From the NCBI GenBank assembly GCA_014843695.1, contig CM026403.1:44671516-44735515 (forward strand): DNA of 64,000 bases, in the 5' to 3' direction. The notes under the pieces were generated by a model. The model saw nothing but the letters and a program-made list of their open reading frames with translations, made no database searches and was not told where the DNA came from. Shown here one piece after another: positions 12,257 to 20,692 of the stretch (the first letter of the stretch is position 1; each line of letters starts with the position of its first letter). Position numbers and translations under genes: made by a program. This stretch comes from Archivesica marissinica (lineage: Eukaryota; Mollusca; Bivalvia; Venerida; Vesicomyidae).

Positions 12257-12774
12257 TAGCTATGGTAAGCGGACATATGTGTCCAAATTGGCAATGCTTC
12301 GCAGTGGTTAACGCCACGGTGAGCGGTGCAAGGTACATGCCATACCTGTGGTATAGCTCGCACGTGGCTGTGCTTAACGCGTGGCTGACGAACGGAGCAG
12401 CTTCGAGGTCGGCAACTAGTCTCGGTTGTTTTTCTGGTTGTATGGGTAGAAACATACTTGCTACTGCTGCGTAGAACTGAAGGGCTGCGGCCCCTAAGGT
12501 TTTGTCATCGCAGCCCCGAGCTTTGCTTCATAGCGCGCATAGAGCCTCTCGATGTCATTGTCTGCCATATTGTCAACCTGGTCGGCTGTGAGCTGTCGCC
12601 CTAGATATTGTTTAGTCTGCCCCCTGCTGCTAGTGCTGCAAGTCGTTGACGCTTGTCGTCTTGATGGGCTCTCTCGTCTCCCGGCGTCTCGGCAGCCGGG
12701 ACCGCTGTTTCCGTCGTCCCATCAATCGGGGCCGCGGCATCCATCAACTGATCAAGAAGTTCGTCGCAGTTCAT
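12108..12774 (-). pseudogene. conserved-type Polinton gene with two or more frameshifts
   Basis: A start at 12,774 opens an acidic frame (MNCDELLDQLMDAA) that reads to an Asp-Asp-Lys-Arg-Gln-Arg motif and then stops near 12,601. The sequence continues in another frame (from about 12,610, with QLTADQVDNMADND) and stops at a run of four A's near 12,490. A third frame then carries a hydrophobic Cys/His-containing part (ELYHRYGMYLAPLTVALTTA). Read as one gene of about 170 residues it has an acidic head and a hydrophobic tail. Its 3' limit is uncertain, because the last frame overlaps the next gene for about 150 bases. The role is unknown. The homopolymer position of one break is typical of long-read errors. 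Confidence 0.5.
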
Positions 12775-12886
12775 TTTTCTGAGTGCTATCCGTACTCGCC
12801 TCTTAAGTCTAACATACTGTCACACGCACCACCCCAGTGTGGCGGAAATTATGATCTGGTTGATCAGCAGAATTGCTTCCCACATG

Positions 12887-13532
12887 CTAAGCTGTGAATA
12901 GCACTTTATAAGCAGCTGGTTGGTCCGTCTTTAACAGCAGCGTGCTGTGTTTTGTTCCTGCAAGCGTCTGCCGTACCGTGGCCCGCTCTTCATACGTGGG
13001 AATGACGTCATTCTCTCGAAGGCACTCTTCGAAGGAGTCACGATCTTTGCAGTGAAAGACCGCGGCCCAGCGTGTTTGCTCGCGGAGATCCTTCAAAACT
13101 GAGTTGTATTTCTGGGTCAACACCCAGACGCTTTGCAGCGCATGCCGTCCGCTGAAGGCCAGCTCTGACAGCATGTCCTTCTTTTTGGTCATAGCTGTCT
13201 TGGCCGAGCAGTCGTCAATCACGTACAGGGTGGGCTCACGTGTAGAAGACCCGCAGCCATGTATGTAACTTTTCACAGGGGTCTAGTATGTAGACCTCGG
13301 GGTCCCTCCAGATCCAAGGGCGGCTCTGGTAAGTTGCGTTATGCGCAATCGTGGGGCAGAGGATCACTATGTGCCGAAAGATCCCACGGTAGGGGCCCTC
13401 GAGCAAGTCCAGTATGAATACAGTTTTACCGCAACCAGTCTGACCGCATATGATGGCCGAGTGGGGGTCGCGGGGTAGCAGATCAGTAGAGCGCACTGAC
13501 GAATCGACCATCTTTGATGTTGAGCTGTGCAT
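12887..13532 (-). pseudogene. packaging ATPase (A32/FtsK-HerA type), frameshifted
   Basis: The ATPase of this family pumps viral DNA into the preformed capsid. The first frame, from 13,532, contains the Walker A loop GQTGCGKT (residues 30-37). It stops at 13,236. The second frame, to 12,887, contains the Walker B strand LYVIDD followed by C, and a Thr/Gln pair in VLTQKY that fits the sensor region. The join lies around 13,240-13,276, where one base has been lost or gained. Both key nucleotide-binding motifs survive, so only the frame is broken. The start overlaps the end of the capsid gene by about 50 bases, unless the later Met at 13,511 is used. Confidence 0.75.
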
Positions 13533-14750
13533 CTGTAATGATGTACAGATACACGTTCAATGCGCCATCGGCGTCTGCTTCTTTGGCAATCTGGATTGTT
13601 ACACCCTCGCTGGCATTCTCCACTCTGCGCCCACTGCCATGGAGTTGGTCATCATCGCTGGTCCGCAAATTGAGCCACAATGCGTATTTCGAAGTTAGGA
13701 ACTCTGCCAGAGAGACGTCCGCGAGCTGTAGGTCTTTGGCGACCGCAGCAACCTCGGGGGCGCGCTTAGAGCCGCATGCAAACTGCTTTTTGGCTTCATC
13801 CCACTGCTGGTAGGTGCGCATGCCTTGGCTGTACAGCTGGTTGGGGACACCCTCAATTGTCACCTCAACCTTGGTAATTTTGGGATTGTAGAAGCTTTCG
13901 GTTTCTCTAGCCCCGGCCTCCTCGAACAGCATCAGGATTCCCTTCATCGAGCGGGCCGGGACGTTGATATTAATGTTCCACAGGGTGTCGTTTTTGTTTT
14001 TCGTTATTTTGCGATGACGAAGAACTCTGTCATAAAGGATTGCAAGCCGCCCGGTATACTGCTCTCTAATCCTCCGTGCGAGGTCGGGCAGCGTGACCAT
14101 GTCGTACTCCAGTGAAATGTTTTCCACCGCATACGTCGAGTTCACGTCTGTAGCGATGAGAACACGGCTATAGTCGTTGAACGTTAGTTCGTATTCCAGG
14201 CGGTCTGCCAGTGCGCTTTGATAGAATGGCAGTGGCTCTCCAGCAGCTCAAAGTCGAGTGGGATGTGGTAGCGGTTACCGTATGCCGCAGAAATTGCGTT
14301 GTGCGCGGCAACGTTATCTGCCTTGTTACCAGCATCGATTCTAAGTCTGGTTACGTTCCGATTGTTGCTATCCCTGATAGACCACATTTTCGCGCTCTTG
14401 TGCAGTCTTTCAGAGATCTTGGTAACAGTAGTAGACATCGGAGTCATCGATAGACATAATCTCATTACCACTGATTTTGATAGTCGTTTTCTTGACTATG
14501 GCGCGGCCCAGGTTCTGGACGACGGTTCGATTTACGTCTGTCGACGTCAGTGAGATGGTGAAAGCGAGGCGAACGGTCCCTGGCACAATCACATCGTTAG
14601 CTCCAAGGTTGGGGAAGCGGACCAAGAGCTGCTGGTTCTGGTCAATCGTCGAGGGGTTGTTCGTAATGACCACGCTCTGTCTTATGCCCTTTGCGGCTCC
14701 CGCAGCCTGCGGTATGGATTGAGTTTGCGTCCGTATTGAGTTGAAGCCAT
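13483..14750 (-). pseudogene. major capsid protein (double-jelly-roll type), frameshifted
   Basis: Three frames follow each other in the order of a Polinton/adintovirus major capsid protein. Frame 1 runs from about 14,720 to 14,410 and contains IDQNQQLLVRFPN and the GNEIMSIDDSDVYY region. Frame 2 runs from about 14,440 to 14,220 and contains AYGNRYHIPLDFELLE. Frame 3 runs from about 14,215 to 13,483 and contains NPKITKVEVTIEGVPNQLY and a C-terminal ITDAQLN segment. The pieces add up to roughly 410-420 residues. A possible start ATG at 14,750 lies in yet another frame, so a third break near 14,720 is possible. The protein would form the trimeric capsomers. Its promoter would be shared with the divergent gene that starts 37 bases away. 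Confidence 0.75.
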
Positions 14751-14787
14751 TACTATATTGAACCCAAATGTGGTAGCCTTCAATACG

Positions 14788-16047
14788 ATGGCAGACATTG
14801 ATATGGATGATTTCGTACACGACGATGATGTAGAAGATGATATAGAAGACACCTATGATACCGGTATGTTGCCTGGCGGGACGCAGGCATACGAAAATGT
14901 CACTCCTGGGGGGGCCATCGGGCCTCTTAGTCAGGAACTGCTCGGATCCGCCGTAGATGCCTACTATGGCGAACTGGCAGAAAAAGGCATGGTCCCGTCG
15001 GTTGGCCGTGACTACTCCAAGTTTGAATTGAATCGGTACGGTAGATTGCACCTGAAATCCGCCTCTAACATCGAGATTGTCAATGCCCGCACCGGCGAGC
15101 CACTCTCATTAAATACCATTGCCGGGAAGCGAGGTGGCGGCCAAATCATCAGAGACGAGCTTGGATTCACGGATTTGGTGCGAAGTAAAACAATTATATC
15201 CGCCCGGGCAGTAGAGGCCCTCCATGCAGCTACCACTGAGCTAGGTGGAGCAGCAGACAAAATAGAAACAGTTGAACTCAACGAGATCCCTCAAGTCGCC
15301 ACCGATGCTATTCGCACAGTGGAGATGACGTTCACTGATAATCAGATAGAAGACATACTCAGCACAATGGATGATCCGCCGTTAAACCTTCGTGAACTCC
15401 GCGGGCTTAATAAAACCATGCAGACGGTCCGGGGCGAGCTAACCAACAACCTCGCCAGACTAACGGAGCTCGATAAACATATAGCGCTAGAAAACAGAAA
15501 ACTAGAAGAGGCTGAACCGGAAGATAGGGAGCGGATCACTGAGTGCCTGCGGGGGTTGCAGGATGAAAGAACAGCCCGCTTGGAGGCCGCCTCTGCCAAC
15601 CGGGAGGCGCTCCGTACACAAATCAATCGGATCCGCGAAACTATATCACGGGTCCTCCATGAGGACACCACGCTCGGTGAGCGTCTTCGTACGTTGTTCA
15701 GAGATCAGGGCGTCACACTAGTAAGCATTATGACTGCATTCGGGTTTATTGTGAGTACGCTTGTGCTGGCTCTTACAGGCGGGGTTGCTGCGGGGGCCGC
15801 TGCAGCGGTTCCCGCTAAGGAGGGCATCAAGGAGTGGGCTAAAAAGGTGTTGAAATATTTTGGTAGGGCACTGGCAAAACTCGCCGGAAAGGCTGCGGCA
15901 GCGCTTCCTGGCATTATCGGTGGCATTGCCTCCTGGCTCCTCACCTTCTTGAGCAAGATGGCGGGGTGGCTCTCAGAAAATATATGGGCACTAGTTGTTG
16001 CCGTCGGCGGGCTACTGTATGTTGCAGCCTGGCGCGGCCTAGGTTAG
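14788..16047 (+). CDS. Polinton coiled-coil membrane protein, 419 aa, intact
   Basis: A 419-residue frame starting at ATG 14,788; a longer reading would need a TTG start. It has an acidic head (residues 1-25, mostly Asp/Glu) and a long charged helical region with coiled-coil character (about 190-290). A hydrophobic, Ala/Gly-rich segment follows (about 308-340), then an amphipathic basic stretch (about 345-385) and a C-terminal membrane segment (about 397-418). It is divergent from the capsid gene (37-bp spacer) and ends 7 bases from the end of the convergent next gene. The layout suggests a virion membrane-active or inner-capsid protein, perhaps analogous to membrane-lytic minor proteins of adenovirus relatives. 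The function is inferred only. Confidence 0.6.
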   Translation: MADIDMDDFVHDDDVEDDIEDTYDTGMLPGGTQAYENVTPGGAIGPLSQELLGSAVDAYYGELAEKGMVPSVGRDYSKFELNRYGRLHLKSASNIEIVNARTGEPLSLNTIAGKRGGGQIIRDELGFTDLVRSKTIISARAVEALHAATTELGGAADKIETVELNEIPQVATDAIRTVEMTFTDNQIEDILSTMDDPPLNLRELRGLNKTMQTVRGELTNNLARLTELDKHIALENRKLEEAEPEDRERITECLRGLQDERTARLEAASANREALRTQINRIRETISRVLHEDTTLGERLRTLFRDQGVTLVSIMTAFGFIVSTLVLALTGGVAAGAAAAVPAKEGIKEWAKKVLKYFGRALAKLAGKAAAALPGIIGGIASWLLTFLSKMAGWLSENIWALVVAVGGLLYVAAWRGLG

Positions 16048-16054
16048 TACATTA

Positions 16055-17397
16055 CTAGGGTAATAGCCAAAGAATTGCCAACCCTGAGATGACGCCAACC
16101 ACAATGAGCGCATTTATCTCATCTTCATGCTGTTCTTCATCAGTCGTTCCCGTGGGAACCGCTGCCGGTGGGCCTGGTTCTGGCTCGGCAATCTTTTGAT
16201 GAAGCGGACCGGCGGAGAAGCTCCCGTGAGTTGTTGGTATGACAGCCACCCCGTTGACATCGTCATTGCGACCTAAGGACAGGTTGGAGCTAGCTATCAC
16301 GATTTCAATTTTGTATCCGGCCTGATGACCGATTCGCAGCAACATGTCGCTCGGTGCCATGTAGAGGCTGTGGCCGAAGACGAAATCTACCTGACTCTTC
16401 GCATACTGAAGAACGTCTTGGTACCGCACGATTGCCGATGGGATGTCCACCGGGGAGTTTATGGCGTCCTCGACATTCGCTAGAAACTGCTTCTGTGCGT
16501 CAAATGCCGTGCCAACTCCCACGATGCAGGACCTCGTCCCAGGAGAGCCCAGACAAAGGTCCGGATTGAATCATTCAGGCGGGAAACACCGGCCCGGGTG
16601 AACCCGTTCGACTTATCTAACACAAATGTGCTCCAGGCGCCGTCTACGCCCGGATCCTGCAGAATATGATCAATATGAGCTTTCACCGGAGGAACGTAAT
16701 ATGCTTTAGCTAGGAAAGGCGTATGAAACTCACCGGGGACCTCAGGACCGAAGGTCGCCGACGACCGATCTAAATTACCGACATTGACCGATAATATTTG
16801 TGCGTGGTCTGCCATGCTCGTCCGCGCCCTCGTGCTGTAACTTAGGGTGTAGACATCACCGAGCCCGTTGCTGTTCTGGTAGCTCTTCTGCCGCCAGTCG
16901 GTCATCGGACTCACGTCAAACTCTGCGCATATCCGCTCATAGGCCCGTCTGTCGTACGTATTTGAGAAGGGATCGAAATTATTATCCTGCGGTAGCGAGA
17001 CTCGTAATTCGTCTAAAATCCTCCTAATAGTATAGTAAACGTGGAAGATATAGACCGATTGCATCAGCGGTTCATTTTGGGCACCTACACCGTTCAGATG
17101 GTCTTCGAACGACACACCGCAACCGGTCGTGGCACACCACATGGCGAAGTTGAGCTGATTCTGCCAAAACTGCATCGGTGTGTTGTTCCAAGCCTGCGCC
17201 ACGATGTCCGTCTTGACAGGAGGTAGCCTGTATTTTCGCCAGATATTCGTAACCTCGGTGTAGAAGACCTCGTTTGGGCCGACCGTGATCATCAGGGTGG
17301 TTAGGTTCACGGCCTCAAGCTGGCGTTTATATACACCGCCGGTTTTATAAGTAACCGAAGGATTATAGCCGAAAGTTCTATTTAAAGTATTAGCCAT
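16055..17397 (-). pseudogene. Polinton structural-type protein, one frameshift
   Basis: The frame from 17,397 encodes about 290 meaningful residues (starts MANTLNRTFGYN; contains WNNTPMQFWQNQLNFAMW and a Tyr-rich central part). The sequence then continues in another frame from about 16,530 (GVGTAFDAQKQFLANVEDAI) to 16,055. That second part includes a Pro-rich spacer and a C-terminal membrane segment (IVVGVISGLAILWL). Together they give one protein of about 440 residues broken near 16,525. Its place between the capsid block and the penton/fibre block suggests a virion protein, but I cannot name it. It is the last - strand gene. Only 14 bases separate its start from the divergent gene at 17,412. 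Confidence 0.5.
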
Positions 17398-17411
17398 ATT
17401 TTATTATAACT

Positions 17412-18098
17412 ATGTTTCAAACAATCACCGATGTTCAAAGGGGTGAGGCCACAAGCCTCCAACAATATATTGATAACCGCGGCGGGGATCTACGCGTTGG
17501 CCTTAGATCAATAACACTTACGGTCGGTTGGTATAATACGATCATAAACGAAGAATTTGGGTACCTAAAAGAGGGTACTATAGTCGCGGTAAAATTATCA
17601 CCGGGTTTATGGAATTTCGAGGATTTACAAACATTTATAGATACAGAATTTACCGACTTCGCGAGTATCAGCATTTGTAAATCTAATGGAATCGCAACCC
17701 TAAATGTTAAACGCGAAAAAATAACTATGACACCTGGTATGTGTGACATACTAGGTATATTTAAAACGTATAACGCTAATAAAGGTTGGTTGGAACCCGG
17801 TATATACGTCGGCGAAAAACCGGTAAGTTTTGCCTTAACTAAAACTATTCGAGTGCACTTAGAACAATTAAATACGTCGTATAACGTATGTGATGGAGCT
17901 CCGAGTACACTCCTTAAGATAATAGACGCGGGAAATGCTTTCTTCGGGGAACCCGTTGTTACAGATTATCCTAATCCAGAATTCAAACATTTGGAACGCG
18001 GTTGTATTAACGAATTGGATATTACTATCAGAGATGATAACGGAAGAAAGTTAGACAATCACGAATTTCCGATCTCCGTAGTACTCGAAGTAAAATGA
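17412..18098 (+). CDS. putative penton-like minor capsid protein, 228 aa
   Basis: An intact 228-residue frame that looks beta-rich: a strand pattern around GLRSITLTVGWYN (residues about 31-43), a Gly-Leu-Trp-Asn turn and further alternating hydrophobic strands up to the C-terminus. This fits the single-jelly-roll minor capsid (penton) proteins that Polinton-like viruses use at capsid vertices. It is directly followed, with a 4-base ATGA overlap, by a fibre-like gene, and pairing of penton and fibre would make sense. Codon use is AT-rich (TTA, AAA, GAT), unlike the GC-richer genes to its left. The assignment rests on fold-like pattern and context, not on a catalytic motif. Confidence 0.45.
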   Translation: MFQTITDVQRGEATSLQQYIDNRGGDLRVGLRSITLTVGWYNTIINEEFGYLKEGTIVAVKLSPGLWNFEDLQTFIDTEFTDFASISICKSNGIATLNVKREKITMTPGMCDILGIFKTYNANKGWLEPGIYVGEKPVSFALTKTIRVHLEQLNTSYNVCDGAPSTLLKIIDAGNAFFGEPVVTDYPNPEFKHLERGCINELDITIRDDNGRKLDNHEFPISVVLEVK

Positions 18099-18760
18099 GT
18101 ATTTACGGGCCGGGTAGTCATAAAGAATATATTAAAGGTAACGGTAAATTAAATGATCTAGAAAAACGATTAAATAAATTTATAGCCATAACGTCGTCAA
18201 CTATATTAGATAAATCCGAATCGGCTAAATTAAATAGTATAGAAAAACAATTAAACGGATTAGTTACCGTAACGTCGACGATATTAAATAAACCCGATTC
18301 GGATACTCGTAAATTAAATGCTCTAGAAAAACACTTAGACGGATTAATTGCCGTAACGTCAACTATATTAAATAAACCTAAAAAAGATATTATTACTATA
18401 TGGGCCGAGGAAAGGGATCCTTTACGCGATGTATTGGGATGGGCATTCGGTACTAGCGCTAATAATAAATATTCCGGATACCCTATGACTATAGCGGGTA
18501 GAATTTTACGCATGTCTATTTCTTCCATAAAAACTGGTAGCGGAGGTGATGGTTTAGATACGATTACGGTACATCCCGTAATTAACGGAATTACACAAAA
18601 AGAAAGTATTACAAAAATTAAGGACGTTCGATCGGCGTATATAGTTTTTGCTAATCCTATTGAAGTGATGGCGGGTAATGTTATAAACTTTGTAACGACT
18701 TCGGCTAGACCGTTAGACGCTATTAGTGTTGTAGCTATAATAGTTGAACTAGATTTATAA
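18095..18760 (+). CDS. putative trimeric fibre/spike-type protein with repeated stalk
   Basis: 221 residues. The N-terminal half contains three copies of a segment of about 27 residues with the pattern KLNxLEKxL...TSTILNK (starting near residues 18, 45 and 73), which looks like a helical coiled-coil stalk. The C-terminal 120 residues start with IWAEERDPLRDVLGWAFG and are then beta-rich, resembling trimeric head domains of phage and virus fibres. It is probably the attachment protein at the capsid vertex. The start codon overlaps the stop of the penton-like gene (ATGA), a virus-like arrangement. Intact and AT-rich. The fibre assignment is inference from architecture. Confidence 0.5.
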   Translation: MSIYGPGSHKEYIKGNGKLNDLEKRLNKFIAITSSTILDKSESAKLNSIEKQLNGLVTVTSTILNKPDSDTRKLNALEKHLDGLIAVTSTILNKPKKDIITIWAEERDPLRDVLGWAFGTSANNKYSGYPMTIAGRILRMSISSIKTGSGGDGLDTITVHPVINGITQKESITKIKDVRSAYIVFANPIEVMAGNVINFVTTSARPLDAISVVAIIVELDL

Positions 18761-18781
18761 TATGAAAGAGTAAAACAAAAG

Positions 18782-19388
18782 ATGGCGTTATACCCAACTA
18801 TACCTATAACGGAAGAGATTAATGTAGATCCCTCGATTTTTAGAATGGGGAGAATCGTAGAGATTCAAACCTTACTACATAACGAACGTAATAATCGGGT
18901 AACTATATCTAAAAAATATAAACGATTAGCGAATATCGTCGAAGGAGCTAATACAATATTCGCTACGGGTTCTATAGTTAGCGGAGTCGGAAGCGTTACT
19001 ATAACAACGACGATCGTAGGAACTCCGATAGCTATAGGATTGGGTGTAGCTGCCGCGGCTAGCGGACTTTTATGCATGGTAGGAAGAAAAGTCGTACGCT
19101 ATCTAGAAAATAAAAGTAAAAAACACGATCGTATAGCGATTTGCCGCCCAATCTAAGAAAAACAGTATCGATCTCATAATAAGCGAAGCTATTCGGGATA
19201 ACGTAATATCCGACCCCGAATTTAAAATAGTATGCGAAGAATGGGATCGATACCAATCCTTAAAAGAGGATATCCGAACTAAATGTAGAGCATCTCCCGA
19301 TGTATTATCGAAGGCCAACATCGATAAATTAATCGCTGACGGTAGATCGGACGAGAGAAAAAAAGTGTTAAAACAACTAAGCGCGTAG
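18782..19388 (+). pseudogene. Polinton-associated membrane protein, frameshifted
   Basis: The first frame (from 18,782) encodes an N-terminal soluble part (EINVDPSIFRMGRIVEIQ), a basic helix, and a long hydrophobic Gly/Ala/Thr-rich region (residues about 55-98) that could span a membrane twice. It stops at 19,156. A second frame continues at about 19,150 with a charged helical domain (contains EWDRYQSLKEDIRTK) and ends at 19,388. One base lost near 19,145 explains the switch. The whole would be about 200 residues. It lies 21 bases after the fibre-like gene and shares its AT-rich codon use. Function unknown. Confidence 0.5.
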
Positions 19389-19507
19389 TGTGTTTATGTA
19401 TGTGGGGAGGTCCTCTCAAACGTGAAAGTCCTCCCAATTACACGCCTCGAGCAATCCCTAGTGCTCCAGAATATTAAACATTTTCGACTTAAGGGGAAAA
19501 AAAGAGT

Positions 19508-19554
19508 TCTTAAATAATATCTCTTATATTAGAAATATTATTTAAGAATCTTTT
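19508..19554. other. long AT-rich hairpin after the last Polinton gene
   Basis: Two arms, TTCTTAAATAATAT and ATATTATTTAAGAA, plus partly matching bases further in, flank a short loop. An A-rich run lies before it and a run of T's after it. It could act as a transcription end or recombination signal, or be a remnant of an inverted repeat. The role is not known. Confidence 0.55.
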
Positions 19555-20587
19555 TTTTTTGCGTTGATTACGTTATTTTTTTACATTATTTTTTACGAGG
19601 AAGTAGATGCAAGTTACTTTTACGGAACATAATTAAATGAACCTTACAATAAAATAGATAACAACTTTTACCACAAACTTGGTTAGTACCAACCTTCACC
19701 CATTTACACCGACCATCCATTATAATATCTATAAATATTAACTCTAATTAAAAGTCTTGAAACTTATTTGTCGGGGTCGAAGAGTGTCGTAAGAAATGAG
19801 TAAAATTTGTTGACATTTCCGAGGGTATATTCTTTGATAACAATTTTAGGTCGATATTTTAACCCCCCAATTTCGATTATTTCCCGCACCATTTGACTAT
19901 AGCGCTTGATTTTTCGACACAAGTTTACCACTCACTCCGTTAACTCACTTCCCCCTTTAAATGGACCATTTGACTAGACTAGGGCTTTCCATTTTGTAGT
20001 ACGGATTTACCACCCACTTTGTTACTCACCTACCCTGCTGAGTAAAATGTGTCGAAGAATGTTGACATAATATTCCAATTAGTTGGGTATATTCCTCGTC
20101 GTTTTGGTTATAATATAATAACAAATTTAGGTCGATATTTTAACCCCCCAAATTCGATTATTTGGGAATTAGAACGAGTTGGAGAGCTTTATTATAATAA
20201 AAAAGGGTCCCATCAAAAATGTTACTCACCCTGCTGCTACAGCATCGAGTGACGTCATCCTCTACAGAATGTCAAGTGCAGATAGTTGCCGGGACGGATT
20301 TGAACATGCGACACAGACTCAAACACATGACGGTTTGGAATATTTGTTGCAGACACCGTAGGCGCACTTTTATCAACAAATCAGTTATAAAATATATTGT
20401 AGATTTTTGTTTGCATATTACATTTTTAACGCAAAATACGGCACATTAGTTACCTATGCTCCGGCGATTTTAGGGGGGGCCGCAGTACATGTAATACTAT
20501 TGCATTTCATTTCAATGTTTAACAATTTAAATCTCCATTCCGTCTTCACTGGCAGTATCTGTTGAGCTGCCCTAAGAATGTCATGAA

Positions 20588-20692
20588 GTTTGTTGCATAT
20601 TTACCTTCATTGAGGCTTGAACCCTGTACATTCGACGCCACAATCATTCTATATTACCACTACACCAACAGGGCTGATGCATTTCACTACCT
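20588..20692 (-). mobile_element. tRNA-derived SINE remnant
   Basis: Read on the - strand the sequence has an A-box-like TGGTGTAGTGGTAATATAG and, about 30 bases on, a B-box-like GGGTTCAAGCC. This is a tRNA-type internal promoter. There is no clean tRNA fold with an acceptor stem, so I call it a SINE head rather than a tRNA gene. Confidence 0.45.

Larger units (their letters stand above)
9711..19555. mobile_element. truncated Polinton/Maverick (adintovirus-like) element
   Basis: The block holds a retroviral-type integrase, an FtsK/HerA-type packaging ATPase, a double-jelly-roll type major capsid protein and several small virus-like genes packed with short or overlapping junctions. That combination defines Polintons, which are both transposons and virus relatives. 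Gene order from the left is: integrase and six further genes on the - strand up to the capsid gene, a divergent + gene, a - gene, and three + genes. No B-family DNA polymerase, Ulp1-like protease or terminal inverted repeats are seen. At least six genes carry frameshifts. The left edge lies in the gap, and the right edge is placed only approximately after the last gene and a hairpin. Confidence 0.85.
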
